NCBI GenBank assembly: GCA_963662155.1
Contig: OY759261.1
Coordinates: 36,497,522-36,561,521 of the forward strand
From: Lamellibrachia columna
Taxonomy: Eukaryota; Annelida; Polychaeta; Sabellida; Siboglinidae
Reading direction: 5' to 3'
DNA length: 64,000 bases
Shown here: piece by piece, positions 10,471 through 21,305 of the stretch
How the letters are laid out: each line of letters starts with the position of its first letter
Numbering within the stretch: the first letter of the stretch is position 1
Notes under the pieces: model-generated
Told to the model about the DNA's origin: nothing
The model's database searches: none
Seen by the model: only the letters and a program-made list of their open reading frames with translations
Program-made: the position numbers and the translations under genes

Positions 10471-11509
10471 CGCAGCAGATGGGAGAGATTATTTGTTCAC
10501 AGCGCGTCATGCAAGGATCCTCAGCAGCCATGGGCTCATCAGACACCACTTCACGAACGAACAACGTGCCGACGACGCAGAGCCTTCCCCAACCCAACAT
10601 GTTCAGCTTGACAACGGCCTTGGAGAAGATCGAGCGGTCGACCGGGGCATCGTTGCAGTGGCAGTGCTGCACGACAACCGCCGTCGCTTCGGAGAGTCTG
10701 CCCGATGTCGAGACGGTGTCACCGGCCCAGAGAGCAGCAATCCTTGACGGTAAAGACATTAACTTGGCTTCACTCCTGATACCCCACTTCGACCTGGGAG
10801 ATTACTGTCGTACGCTGGTGTGGATGGCTCTCACCACCTCCTCCGCCTGCTGTCGTCCGACCCCTGTTTAAACCGTAACCTGACACTGGCTGAGTTCATT
10901 GCGGCCTTCAACAAGTACAGGAACATAATGTGTGAAGTGTGGGATACGAGGAAGGAGGTGGATGCTTACGAGGCAATAGTTGTAGGCATCGCGTCCCGCA
11001 TAGAAGGCACAGCTTTTTACGAATATCATAAAGCGTTTTCAGCTTGGGCAGCTGCCCTCACCCAACAACATAATGTGCAGCTAGACTGGGGGCTCTGGGA
11101 CAATGGCCTGTTTTGTTCCCTGTTCGTCGGTCAAACAGCGAACGTGTGTTTGTTGTGCGGCAGTGCAGCACACTTGAGTAGTTTCTGCCCCATGATAGCA
11201 AATGCAAAGGCACCAGCTGTCAGTTACAACTTCTCCCGGGGTCCCTTACCTGGTTGACTTAGTCATGCCCATACTACCACCGATGTGCAGGGAAGACCCA
11301 GAGTTAGTGTTGGGCAGAGGGAAATTTGCAACAATTTAAACTCAGACCGTGGTTCTACGAGGCAGAACTGCAAATTTCTTCACTCAGGTATTGTGTGCAG
11401 AGCATCACACCCTAGCGTCGTGTGCCAAACTAAATCCAATGGCTATCGAGCTAGAACACCCCAACCAGTGACGAGAACGGATAACAGACCACCAATGACT
11501 ACACAATGA
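10471..11509 (+). pseudogene. Array gag, unit A, truncated and frameshifted
   Basis: Corresponds to the C-terminal three quarters of the gag described for unit B. Relative to the intact copies it has lost the 5' part, a short in-frame segment after GAS (about 10,655) and one base near 10,805 (frameshift). It carries an Arg-to-stop change at 11,255-11,257. Private substitutions such as GLWDNGLF for GLWVNGLF show it evolved apart from the others. The CCHC knuckle CLLCGSAAHLSSFC is still readable. Confidence 0.85.
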
Positions 11510-13020
11510 CTAACATCAACCGACCAAATAGGTGGACAGACAGTGACCCTGACACCTATAGACAAAGACAGACTGGAGATGGAGTTAGCTGGGCACCCAG
11601 ATAGGAATTTCGTGGTCAATCTCATCAATGGTCTACGAGAGGGATTCTTTACGGGAATTAACGAACCACCCATGATTACTTTAGAACATCCAAATAATAT
11701 GTCTGCTAACAATCACCCAGAAATCGTTACCAAATTAATTGATGATAAAGTGAAGAAGGGGTTTTTGGTAGGCCCTTTGAAACACCCCCTTTCTCAACTT
11801 ACAGGGTGAGCCCCCTTGGTGTGGCCAAAGGCTCCTACTCCAGAAAGAAGCATTTAATTGTAGATTTATCTGCGCCCCATAACAATAATAACCATGCCAG
11901 TTTAAATCAACTCATCAACAAGGATGAATACTCACTAACCTATGTCAAATTAGACGATGCCATTAGTGGAATTTTAGAGAGTGGTCGGGGTTCTTGGTTA
12001 TGCAAGACTGATATCGTCAATGCGTTTAAGCAGATTCCTATCCACCCGTCACTGTGGCATTTGTATGGGGTCAAGTGGAATGGGGCATATTTCTTCTACA
12101 CCCGGCTAGTATTTGGGAGCCGCTCGAGCCCTAAATATTCGACTGGCTTTCCCAGGCTGTGTTTTGGATAGCCAAACATAATTATGGGATTGAGTTTATT
12201 CTCCATCTGTTAGACGACTATCTGACGATAGACTCTCCCAGTGCCACAGCAGAGAGAACTATGGCTCTACTTACCATGATTTTTAACAGGCTACGGGTCC
12301 CAATAGCACCTCATAAGACAGTGGGACCTATCGTACAGTTGCAGTATTTAGGTATAATCCTCGACACTGACAGCATGGAAGCTCGCTTACCATTAGACAA
12401 ACTTACCAGGATTAGAGAAATGTTACATAAATTTGAAAGCAAGCAGAGAATATCCAAGAGAGCTCTACTGAGCTTGTTGGGCCATTTAAATTTTGCGTCC
12501 AGAGTAATCAGACAAGGACGAAGCTTCATGTCCTACCTCCTGGCTTTGGCAGCCTCAGTTAAAGAATTACACCACCACGTCAAGCTAAACGCAGAATGTC
12601 GCCAGGATATGGCTATGTGGCATAGATTCTACAGAGGGGTATCACTTACTTTTTAACTACAGAGCATTCCATTTGCCCTCTCCAACCTATGTTGGCCCTC
12701 ATGCAAACACTGTTGGCTATAGCAGCTCAGCCACACGATCCCCTGTTTACCACACTAGCAGGAACACCTCTGACACTGGCATTTGTCATTGACAAATTAA
12801 AGTTTCTCCTATCAGAACTGGGTTATAATCCAGCCTTGTACAGTGGGCACTCTTTCCGGATAGGGGCCGCTACGCTACTACAGTTGCAGCAGCTAACATC
12901 CCAGATCACATGATCAGGACCCTGGGTAGATGGACTTCTGATTGCTACTACAGATATATCAGAACGTCACATGAATCTTTACAACATGATCAACAAGCTA
13001 TGTGTGGGCATTTCAGATGA
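11510..13020 (+). pseudogene. Array RT/recombinase remnant, unit A
   Basis: The N-terminal part of Pol (11,543-11,809) is in better state than in units B to G: it keeps LEHPNNMSANNHPEIVTKL and KKGFLVGPLKH, which the other units have lost to small deletions. The remainder has the lesions described for unit B. It has the same junction frameshift after GVSLTF as units B to F. Confidence 0.85.
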
Positions 13021-13132
13021 GCACAAGTTCTTGCAGTGGGCAGAAGTCTTGACTGTTAGACACTCTTAGATGGGTGGTTGTGCCATTAGATGAAACATTG
13101 TTTCAGAACAATTCAACAATGTATACACGATA

Positions 13133-13177
<45 letters not shown>

Positions 13178-13179
<2 letters not shown>

Positions 13180-13629
13180 AAGTCGTTGATTGTTCACTAT
13201 GTATGAGAATCGTGGGTCTTGTATTTAAAAATGTAGGCATACAGTTATAATGTCTATTGTAATAATGCCATTGCTTGATTTTACGTTTACGACTATGGGC
13301 TCTAACAACCTGATGTTCAGGTGACTAGCATGGGCTCAGTCACAGGCCTGGCAGTGGGTTGGAGGAGTCTTGATGACAAGTGCATCTACATGGATCTCTA
13401 TGTCGTTGACTGCATAAATATCTAGTTAAGCACGATTTGTATATTGGCATGGGAAAGTGCTATGAAAGCAGCAGGGATGTGTTATCATTCGTATGTGTGT
13501 ATATATCGTATGAATTGTATATAATGCCATACAGACATGGAGAAATGTGTAAGTAGAATGACATGAAGACAGGCAGCATGGCGCAATGCTGCAAGCACAA
13601 CGATCAGACACTGTATGCAATGTGTCATT

Positions 13630-13632
<3 letters not shown>
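13178..13632. other. Spacer between the two (TA)n tracts (present in every unit)
   Basis: About 450 bp with no coding signal, between the end of the recombinase remnant and the second TA tract. It recurs in all units and lies in what would be an intron of the minus-strand LRR gene. It may contain the 3' end of the DIRS element, but I see no convincing terminal repeat. Confidence 0.4.
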
Positions 13633-13717
<85 letters not shown>

Positions 13718-13910
13718 AGAACCATGTCCGTTCAAGTAAACATCCGGGCCTCGCAGCCAGCCCTCTCGGTGTCACAGCTGGCCCCAGAGAAATACGACCG
13801 GGCTGCCCCTTTTAATCTTCTAATCTTCGAATCGAGAAAACCCGCCTCACATGGTTTGAGTGAGTAGTCGTGTACAACGCAATGACACACTATAAATCAC
13901 ATCATCTTAC

Positions 13911-13994
13911 CTGAGTTGTGTTAGAAGTGGCAGGTGACCCAGTGCGGCGGCCAAAGCTGATGTCCCCTCACCAGACAGGCTGCAGTTGCCCAAA
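13911..13994 (-). CDS. 84-bp LRR exon, unit A
   Basis: Minus strand: acceptor GTATTGCAG immediately above 13,994 and donor CAG-GTAAGA at 13,911, both good matches to the GT-AG consensus. The exon is exactly 84 bp. It takes one base from a split codon, then 27 codons, then leaves two bases, so it is symmetric in phase 2. It encodes LGNCSLSGEG, then TSALAAALGHLPLLTQL. When joined to a copy of itself the split codon gives Ser, producing the repeat LxxLSLxxCxLxxxGxxxLxxxL, the 28-residue ribonuclease-inhibitor-type LRR with a Cys at the ladder position. Function would be ligand or partner recognition in a receptor-type LRR domain; an NLR is the likeliest family but this is inference. Confidence 0.85.
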
Positions 13995-15003
13995 CTGCAA
14001 TACATATAAATATTGTCAATATAATAATGAAATGAATCTATTGAAGATTGCAACACTAAAGTGTGGACTTAGAACTAAGGTGTTAATGGGTGTCAATAGG
14101 GTCATTCCATATAAAATCAACCAACAACATTCTTCACCCTCTCATGTTTTATTTAATGACATTTGACATCCACGTTGGACCTGTTGTGAAATTGAAGTTA
14201 TTGCATTTTATAACAAACAAAATTGTGTTACCCATTAACACTTAGGTAGACATGACGTTGGCTCTAGTTATCTTAAAGGACTGATTTTCATCTTAAGCTA
14301 AAGCCAAGACATTGCCCTATCCTTAGATCATATGGCAACTTAAAACTATTATGTTGGACATGTCACTGATCTAGCCATTTGACCTTGATATACCCAAAAT
14401 AAATAAACTCAGATTTTTTTATTTTTTATGTTTAGGACGTAATTGTATCAGCAATTTTCAAGCAAAATATATACAATGGTCCAAATATTATTATTAATAT
14501 AACAAGCATTTCTGCCAACTAACTTGAAATTGCTGGAAATCTATGAATAGGGCAATGTATTAGTTTAATTTTAAGACCAAAATCAGAACTATGTCACTAT
14601 TAGGAGCAAAAAAATGTAACATAGGTGTTAAAAATTGTGTAAAAATTTAAGAAAAAAATTTCAAATTGCTGTACCTCAACATCTTATTATGGTCACACTC
14701 TACTGTTTTAAATGAAACTTGTTGATACAATGACATTGCTAATGATATAATATGATCAAGAACGGGGTTTGCAAATGTTTGGTTTGTCAGGTTAAAATCA
14801 TTGACTTTCACCAAAAAAAATTTGGGGGAACTGCCTTATAATTAGGGACGAAGTTATGTGTTAAAGACTTAATTTTTTTATTCCAGATTTGTGTTCATTT
14901 TATATATTAGCATGACACAAATTAATTGTAACTAAACAAATGTCCTGAAAGTTATTGGTAAAAATTAAGTTTTCAGTACTGTATTTGCGATTCACGAAAG
15001 TGA
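13995..15003. other. AT-rich intron-like segment between LRR exon and gag (present in every unit)
   Basis: About 1 kb with no credible coding sequence on either strand. Overlapping AATAAA signals occur at 14,398-14,407 on the plus strand and could end plus-strand transcripts that have passed through the LRR exon in antisense. The segment is repeated with minor changes in units B to G. Confidence 0.4.
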
Positions 15004-15022
15004 GTGTCTAAAAACAAAGCCG

Positions 15023-15040
15023 TGACGTCATATGACGTCA
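15023..15040. promoter_or_regulatory. Twin CRE-like palindromes upstream of gag, unit B
   Basis: Two perfect TGACGTCA octamers at 15,023-15,030 and 15,033-15,040, ten bases apart (one helical turn), 48 bp before the gag ATG. TGACGTCA is the CREB/ATF consensus in animals. The site also marks the right-hand breakpoint of the whole array. Confidence 0.5.
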
Positions 15041-15087
15041 GCCCTGAAAGCACGGATACGAGGTCAACGCAAACTCCACCGCTGAAG

Positions 15088-16395
15088 ATGCGATGGGGCG
15101 TCGCCACTGATTTGAATGGCTTTGCAACTAGGGCTCGGCAACGACATCAGCCATTAGCAATGCCGCGAACCGGGATAATGCACGTGCCGAGCCACGACGT
15201 TGCAGAGATTCGTGCTCGCGAGAGCCATGTTCACAATGGACTAACTGCGACAACCAGACACGACAACGTGCATGAGATGGAGCGAATGATGGACGTGGTG
15301 CGGAACCTGCAGCAGTCGATGTCCGCGTTGACGCAGCAGATGGGAGAGATTATTTGTTCACAGCGCGTCATGCAAGGATCCTCAGCAGCCGTGGGCTCAT
15401 CAGACACCACTTCACGAACGAACATCGCGCCGACGACGCAGAGCCTTCCCCGACCCAATGTGTTCAGCTTGACAACGGCCTTGGAGACGATCGAGCGGTC
15501 GACTGGGGCATCGTTGTGCTCCGCTCTCGCCGACACTTTCAGATGGCAGTGCTGCACGACAACCGCCGTCGCTTCGGAGAGTCTGCCCGATGTCGAGACG
15601 GTGTCACCGGCCCAGAGAGCAGCAATCCTTGACGGTAAAGACATTAACTTGGCTTCACTCCTGATACCCCACTTCGACCTGGGAGATCACAGTCGCTACG
15701 CTGGTGTGGACGGCTCTCACCACCTCCTCCGCCTGCTGTCGTCCGACCCCTGTTTAAACCGTAACCTGACACTGGCTGAGTTCATTGCGGCCTTCAACAA
15801 GTACAGGAACATAATGTGTGAAGTGTGTGATACGAGGAAGGAGCTGGATGCTTACGAGGCAATAATTGTAGGCATCGCGTCCCGCATAGAAGGCACAGCT
15901 TTCTATGAATATCATAAAGCGTTTTCAGCTTGGGCAGCAGCCCTCACCCAACAACATAATGTGAAGCTAGACTGGGGGCTCTGGGTGAATGGCCTGTTTT
16001 GTTCCCTGTTCGTCGGTCAAACAGCGAACGTGTGTTTGTTGTGCGGCAGTGCAGCACACTTGAGTAGTTTCTGCCCCATGATAGCAAATGCAAAGGCACC
16101 AGCTGTCAGTTACAACTTCTCCCGGGGTCCCTTACCTGGTAGACTTAGTCATGCCCATACTACCACCGATGTGCAGGGAAGACACATAGTTAGTGTTGGA
16201 CAGAGGGAAATTTGCAACAATTTAAACTCAGACCGTGGTTCTATGAGGCAGAACTGCAAATTTCTTCACTCAGGTATTGTGTGCAGAGCATCACACCCTA
16301 GCGTCGTGTGCCCAACTAAATCCAATGGCTATCGAGCTAGAACACCCCAACCAGTGACGAGAACGGATAACAGACCACCAATGACTACACAATGA
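15088..16395 (+). CDS. gag: DIRS-like Gag protein, unit B, intact ORF
   Basis: An uninterrupted 435-codon frame. I place the start at the first ATG (MRWGVATDLNG), because the frame upstream of it begins with GTG directly after a stop. Residues about 60-94 (MERMMDVVRNLQQSMSALTQ and onward) look like a short coiled coil. The middle region, about 235-300, has the helical LTLAEFIAAFNKYRNIM and FYEYHKAFSAWAAALTQ segments typical of DIRS Gag. A CCHC knuckle CLLCGSAAHLSSFC (C-x2-C-x4-H-x4-C) lies at about 316-329 and a second Cys/His cluster ending in CKFLHSGIVCRASHPSVVC at about 376-410. Gag would package element RNA in virus-like particles. It is followed by a dead pol, so only Gag could be made. 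Confidence 0.85.
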   Translation: MRWGVATDLNGFATRARQRHQPLAMPRTGIMHVPSHDVAEIRARESHVHNGLTATTRHDNVHEMERMMDVVRNLQQSMSALTQQMGEIICSQRVMQGSSAAVGSSDTTSRTNIAPTTQSLPRPNVFSLTTALETIERSTGASLCSALADTFRWQCCTTTAVASESLPDVETVSPAQRAAILDGKDINLASLLIPHFDLGDHSRYAGVDGSHHLLRLLSSDPCLNRNLTLAEFIAAFNKYRNIMCEVCDTRKELDAYEAIIVGIASRIEGTAFYEYHKAFSAWAAALTQQHNVKLDWGLWVNGLFCSLFVGQTANVCLLCGSAAHLSSFCPMIANAKAPAVSYNFSRGPLPGRLSHAHTTTDVQGRHIVSVGQREICNNLNSDRGSMRQNCKFLHSGIVCRASHPSVVCPTKSNGYRARTPQPVTRTDNRPPMTTQ

Positions 16396-17904
16396 CTAAC
16401 ATCAACCGACCAAATAGGTGGACAGACAGTGACCCTGACACCTATAGACATAGACAGACTGGAGATGGAGTTAGCTGGGCATCCAGATAGGAATTTCGTG
16501 GTCAATCTCATCAATGGTCTACGTGAGGGATTCTTTACGGGAATTAACGAACCACCCATGATTACTTTAGAACATCCAAATAATGTCTGCTAACAGTCAC
16601 CCAGAAATCGTTACCAAATTGATTGATGATGAAGTGAAGAAGGGGTTTAGGTAGGCCCCTTTGAAACACCCCCTTTCTCAACTTACAGGGTGAGCCCCCT
16701 TGGTGTGGCCAAAGGCTCCTACTCCAGAAAGAAGCATTTAATTGTAGATTTATCTGCGCCCCATAACAATAATAACCATGCCAGTTTAAATCAACTCATC
16801 AACAAGGATGAATACTCACTAACCTATGTCAAATTAGACGATGCCATTAGTGGAATTTTAGAGAGTGGTCGGGGTTCTTGGTTATGCAAGACTGATATCG
16901 TCAATGCGTTTAAGCAGATTCCTATCCACCCGTCACTGTGGCATTTGTATGGGGTCAAGTGGAATGGGGCATATTTCTTCTACACCCGGCTAGTATTTGG
17001 GAGCCGCTCGAGCCCTAAATATTCGACTGGCTTTCCCAGGCTGTGTTTTGGATAGCCAAACATAATTATGGGATTGAGTTTATTCTCCATCTGTTAGACG
17101 ACTATCTGACGATAGACTCTCCCAGTGCCACAGCAGAGAGAACTATGGCTCTACTTACCATGATTTTTAACAGGCTACGGGTCCCAATAGCACCTCATAA
17201 GACAGTGGGACCTATCATACAGTTGCAGTATTTAGGTATAATCCTCGACACTGACAGCATGGAAGCTCGCTTACCATTAGACAAACTTACCAGGATTAGA
17301 GAAATGTTACATAAATTTGAAAGCAAGCAGAGAATATCCAAGAGAGCTCTACTGAGCTTGTTGGGCCATTTAAATTTTGCGTCCAGAGTAATCAGACAAG
17401 GACGAAGCTTCATGTCCTACCTCCTGGCTTTGGCAGCCTCAGTTAAAGAATTACACCACCACGTCAAGCTAAACGCAGAATGTCGCCAGGATATGGCTAT
17501 GTGGCATAGATTCTACAGAGGGGTATCACTTACTTTTTAACTACAGAGCATTCCATTTGCCCTCTCCAACCTATGTTGGCCCTCATGCAAACACTGTTGG
17601 CTATAGCAGCTCAGCCACACGATCCCCTGTTTACCACACTAGCAGGAACACCTCTGACACTGGCATTTGTCATTGACAAATTAAAGTTTCTCCTATCAGA
17701 ACTGGGTTATAATCCAGCCTTGTACAGTGGGCATTCTTTCCGGATAGGGGCCGCTACGCTACTACAGTTGCAGCAGCTAACATCCCAGATCACATGATCA
17801 GGACCCTGGGTAGATGGACTTCTGATTGCTACTGCAGATATATCAGAACGTCACATGAATCTTTACAACATGATCAACAAGCTATGTGTGGGCATTTCAG
17901 ATGA
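16396..17904 (+). pseudogene. DIRS-like RT fused by deletion to a recombinase C-terminus, unit B
   Basis: RT: SPLGVAKGSYSRKKHLIVDL from 16,690, motif A LCKTDIVNAFKQIPIH and motif C LLDDYLTID (about 17,088) are clear, followed by GPIIQLQYLGIILD and the connection region LLSLLGHLNFASRV. Broken by (1) small deletions near 16,583 and 16,647 in the Pol N-terminus; (2) a frameshift in an A/T run at about 17,019 between the two catalytic motifs; (3) loss of nearly all RNase H and of the recombinase N-terminal half, the join lying at a GVSLT motif about 17,520; (4) a frameshift at the join; (5) a frameshift at about 17,762 just after GHSFRIGAAT, before LGRWTSDCYCRYIRT, which holds the recombinase Tyr. 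The HxxR motif is intact. Confidence 0.9.
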
Positions 17905-18016
17905 GCACAAGTTCTTGCAGTGGGCAGAAGTCTTGACTGTTAGACACTCTTAGATGGGTGGTTGTGCCATTAGATGAAACATTGTTTCAGAACAATTCAA
18001 CAATGTATACACGATA

Positions 18017-18097
<81 letters not shown>

Positions 18098-18547
18098 AAG
18101 TCGTTGATTGTTCACTATGTATGAGAATCGTGGGTCTTGTATTTAAAAATGTAGGCATACAGTTATAATGTCTATTGTAATAATGCCATTGCTTGATTTT
18201 ACGTTTACGACTATGGGCTCTAACAACCTGATGTTCAGGTGACTAGCATGGGCTCAGTCACAGGCCTGGCAGTGGGTTGGAGGAGTCTTGATGACAAGTG
18301 CATCTACATGGATCTCTATGTCGTTGACTGCATAAATATCTAGTTAAGCACGATTTGTATATTGGCATGGGAAAGTGCTATGAAAGCAGCAGGGATGTGT
18401 TATCATTCGTATGTGTGTATATATCGTATGAATTGTATATAATGCCATACAGACATGGAGAAATGTGTATGTAGAATGACATGAAGACAGGCAGCATGGC
18501 GCAATGCTGCAAGCACAACGATCAGACACTGTATGCAATGTGTCATT

Positions 18548-18627
<80 letters not shown>

Positions 18628-18820
18628 AGAACCATGTCCGTTCAAGTAAACATCCGGGCCTCGCAGCCAGCCCTCTCGGTGTCACAGCTGGCCCCAGAGA
18701 AATACGACCGGGCTGCCCCTTTTAATCTTCTAATCTTCGAATCGAGAAAACCCGCCTCACATGGTTTGAGTGAGTAGTCGTGTACAACGCAATGACACAC
18801 TATAAATCACATCATCTTAC

Positions 18821-18904
18821 CTGAGTTGTGTTAGAAGTGGCAGGTGACCCAGTGCGGCGGCCAAAGCTGATGTCCCCTCACCAGACAGGCTGCAGTTGCC
18901 CAAA
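18821..18904 (-). CDS. 84-bp LRR exon, unit B
   Basis: Identical in sequence and splice borders to the exon of unit A, about 4.9 kb away. In the minus-strand gene order it precedes the unit A exon. Confidence 0.85.
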
Positions 18905-19932
18905 CTGCAATACATATAAATATTGTCAATATAATAATGAAATGAATCTATTGAAGATTGCAACACTAAAGTGTGGACTTAGAACTAAGGTGTTAATGGG
19001 TGTCAATAGGGTCATTCCATATAAAATCAACCAACAACATTCTTCACCCTCTCATGTTTTATTTAATGACATTTGACATCCACGTTGGACCTGTTGTGAA
19101 ATTGAAGTTATTGCATTTTATAACAAACAAAATTGTGTTACCCATTAACACTTAGGTAGACATGACGTTGGCTCTAGTTATCTTAAAGGACTGATTTTCA
19201 TCTTAAGCTAAAGCCAAGACATTGCCCTATCCTTAGATCATATGGCAACTTAAAACTATTATGTTGGACATGTCACTGATCTAGCCATTTGACCTTGATA
19301 TACCCAAAATAAATAAACTCAGATTTTTTTATTTTTTATGTTTAGGACGTAATTGTATCAGCAATTTTCAAGCAAAATATATACAATGGTCCAAATATTA
19401 TTATTAATATAACAAGCATTTCTGCCAACTAACTTGAAATTGCTGGAAATCTATGAATAGGGCAATGTATTAGTTTAATTTTAAGACCAAAATCAGAACT
19501 ATGTCACTATTAGGAGCAAAAAAATGTAACATAGGTGTTAAAAATTGTGTAAAAATTTAAGAAAAAAATTTCAAATTGCTGTACCTCAACATCTTATTAT
19601 GGTCACACTCTACTGTTTTAAATGAAACTTGTTGATACAATGACATTGCTAATGATATAATATGATCAAGAACGGGGTTTGCAAATGTTTGGTTTGTCAG
19701 GTTAAAATCATTGACTTTCACAAAAAAAAATTGGGGGGAACTGCCTTATAATTAGGGACGAAGTTATGTGTTAAAGACTTAATTTTTTTATTCCAGATTT
19801 GTGTTCATTTTATATATTAGCATGACACAAATTAATTGTAACTAAACAAATGTCCTGAAAGTTATTGGTAAAAATTAAGTTTTCAGTACTGTATTTGCGA
19901 TTCACGAAAGTGAGTGTCTAAAAACAAAGCCG

Positions 19933-19950
19933 TGACGTCATATGACGTCA
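19933..19950. promoter_or_regulatory. Twin CRE-like palindromes, unit C
   Basis: Both TGACGTCA octamers intact (19,933-19,940 and 19,943-19,950), 48 bp before the gag ATG. Confidence 0.5.
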
Positions 19951-19997
19951 GCCCTGAAAGCACGGATACGAGGTCAACGCAAACTCCACCGCTGAAG

Positions 19998-21305
19998 ATG
20001 CGATGGGGCGTCGCCGCTGATTTGAATGGCTTTGCAACTAGGGCTCGGCAACGACATCAGCCATTAGCAATGCCGCGAACCGGGATAATGCACGTGCCGA
20101 GCCACGACGTTGCAGAGATTCGTGCTCGCGAGAGCCATGTTCACAATGGACTAACTGCGACAACCAGACACGACAACGTGCATGAGATGGAGCGAATGAT
20201 GGACGTGGTGCGGAACCTGCAGCAGTCGATGTCCGCGTTGACGCAGCAGATGGGAGAGATTATTTGTTCACAGCGCGTCATGCAAGGATCCTCAGCAGCC
20301 GTGGGCTCATCAGACACCACTTCACGAACGAACATCGCGCCGACGACGCAGAGCCTTCCCCGACCCAATGTGTTCAGCTTGACAACGGCCTTGGAGACGA
20401 TCGAGCGGTCGACCGGGGCATCGTTGTGCTCCGCTCTCGCCGACACTTTCAGATGGCAGTGCTGCACGACAACCGCCGTCGCTTCGGAGAGTCTGCCCGA
20501 TGTCGAGACGGTGTCACCGGCCCAGAGAGCAGCAATCCTTGACGGTAAAGACATTAACTTGGCTTCACTCCTGATACCCCACTTCGACCTGGGAGATCAC
20601 AGTCGCTACGCTGGTGTGGACGGCTCTCACCACCTCCTCCGCCTGCTGTCGTCCGACCCCTGTTTAAACCGTAACCTGACACTGGCTGAGTTCATTGCGG
20701 CCTTCAACAAGTACAGGAACATAATGTGTGAAGTGTGTGATACGAGGAAGGAGCTGGATGCTTACGAGGCAATAATTGTAGGCATCGCGTCCCGCATAGA
20801 AGGCACAGCTTTCTATGAATATCATAAAGCGTTTTCAGCTTGGGCAGCAGCCCTCACCCAACAACATAATGTGAAGCTAGACTGGGGGCTCTGGGTGAAT
20901 GGCCTGTTTTGTTCCCTGTTCGTCGGTCAAACAGCGAACGTGTGTTTGTTGTGCGGCAGTGCAGCACACTTGAGTAGTTTCTGCCCCATGATAGCAAATG
21001 CAAAGGCACCAGCTGTCAGTTACAACTTCTCCCGGGGTCCCTTACCTGGTAGACTTAGTCATGCCCATACTACCACCGATGTGCAGGGAAGACACATAGT
21101 TAGTGTTGGGCAGAGGGAAATTTGCAACAATTTAAACTCAGACCGTGGTTCTATGAGGCAGAACTGCAAATTTCTTCACTCAGGTATTGTGTGCAGAGCA
21201 TCACACCCTAGCGTCGTGTGCCCAACTAAATCCAATGGCTATCGAGCTAGAACACCCCAACCAGTGACGAGAACGGATAACAGACCACCAATGACTACAC
21301 AATGA
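19998..21305 (+). CDS. gag: DIRS-like Gag protein, unit C, intact ORF
   Basis: Same 435 codons and domains as unit B, differing at the protein level by Ala for Thr near residue 6. Followed directly by the dead RT/recombinase of this unit. Confidence 0.85.
   Translation: MRWGVAADLNGFATRARQRHQPLAMPRTGIMHVPSHDVAEIRARESHVHNGLTATTRHDNVHEMERMMDVVRNLQQSMSALTQQMGEIICSQRVMQGSSAAVGSSDTTSRTNIAPTTQSLPRPNVFSLTTALETIERSTGASLCSALADTFRWQCCTTTAVASESLPDVETVSPAQRAAILDGKDINLASLLIPHFDLGDHSRYAGVDGSHHLLRLLSSDPCLNRNLTLAEFIAAFNKYRNIMCEVCDTRKELDAYEAIIVGIASRIEGTAFYEYHKAFSAWAAALTQQHNVKLDWGLWVNGLFCSLFVGQTANVCLLCGSAAHLSSFCPMIANAKAPAVSYNFSRGPLPGRLSHAHTTTDVQGRHIVSVGQREICNNLNSDRGSMRQNCKFLHSGIVCRASHPSVVCPTKSNGYRARTPQPVTRTDNRPPMTTQ

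Larger units (their letters stand above)
10471..15030 (+). repeat. Array unit A (5'-truncated, left edge)
   Basis: Lacks the first part of gag and its leader. (TA)n tracts are at 13,136-13,177 (about 42 bp) and 13,633-13,714 (about 82 bp). The gag half has many private differences, while the RT half and LRR exon match the other units. This is the pattern expected for the edge unit of an array homogenised by unequal exchange. Confidence 0.9.
15031..19940 (+). repeat. Array unit B (4,910 bp)
   Basis: (TA)n tracts at 18,020-18,095 and 18,551-18,624. Unit-specific differences include GTCGCCACTG in gag (Thr where the others have Ala) and PIIQLQ in RT (Ile for Val). Confidence 0.93.

Noticed and set aside
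9566..10759. 397-aa minus-strand ORF
   Set aside because: It is a chimera of antisense gag, a truncated non-LTR RT and the 41-bp repeat. Only the RT part (9,926-10,470) has meaning.
13918..14166. Plus-strand 82-aa ORF with a CSCPNC pattern, repeated in every unit
   Set aside because: It looks like a zinc-binding motif but is the antisense of the spliced 84-bp LRR exon. The open frame has no Met context or wider similarity, while the minus strand gives a full LRR with correct splice borders.
15004..15087. Upstream GTG start for gag giving 463 residues
   Set aside because: The frame opens with GTG right after a stop, and animal genes rarely start at GTG. The first ATG at 15,088 is preferred.
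15231..15644. 137-aa minus-strand ORF inside gag, repeated in each unit
   Set aside because: Shadow of gag; no motif, and it has the same boundaries in each copy only because the copies are identical.
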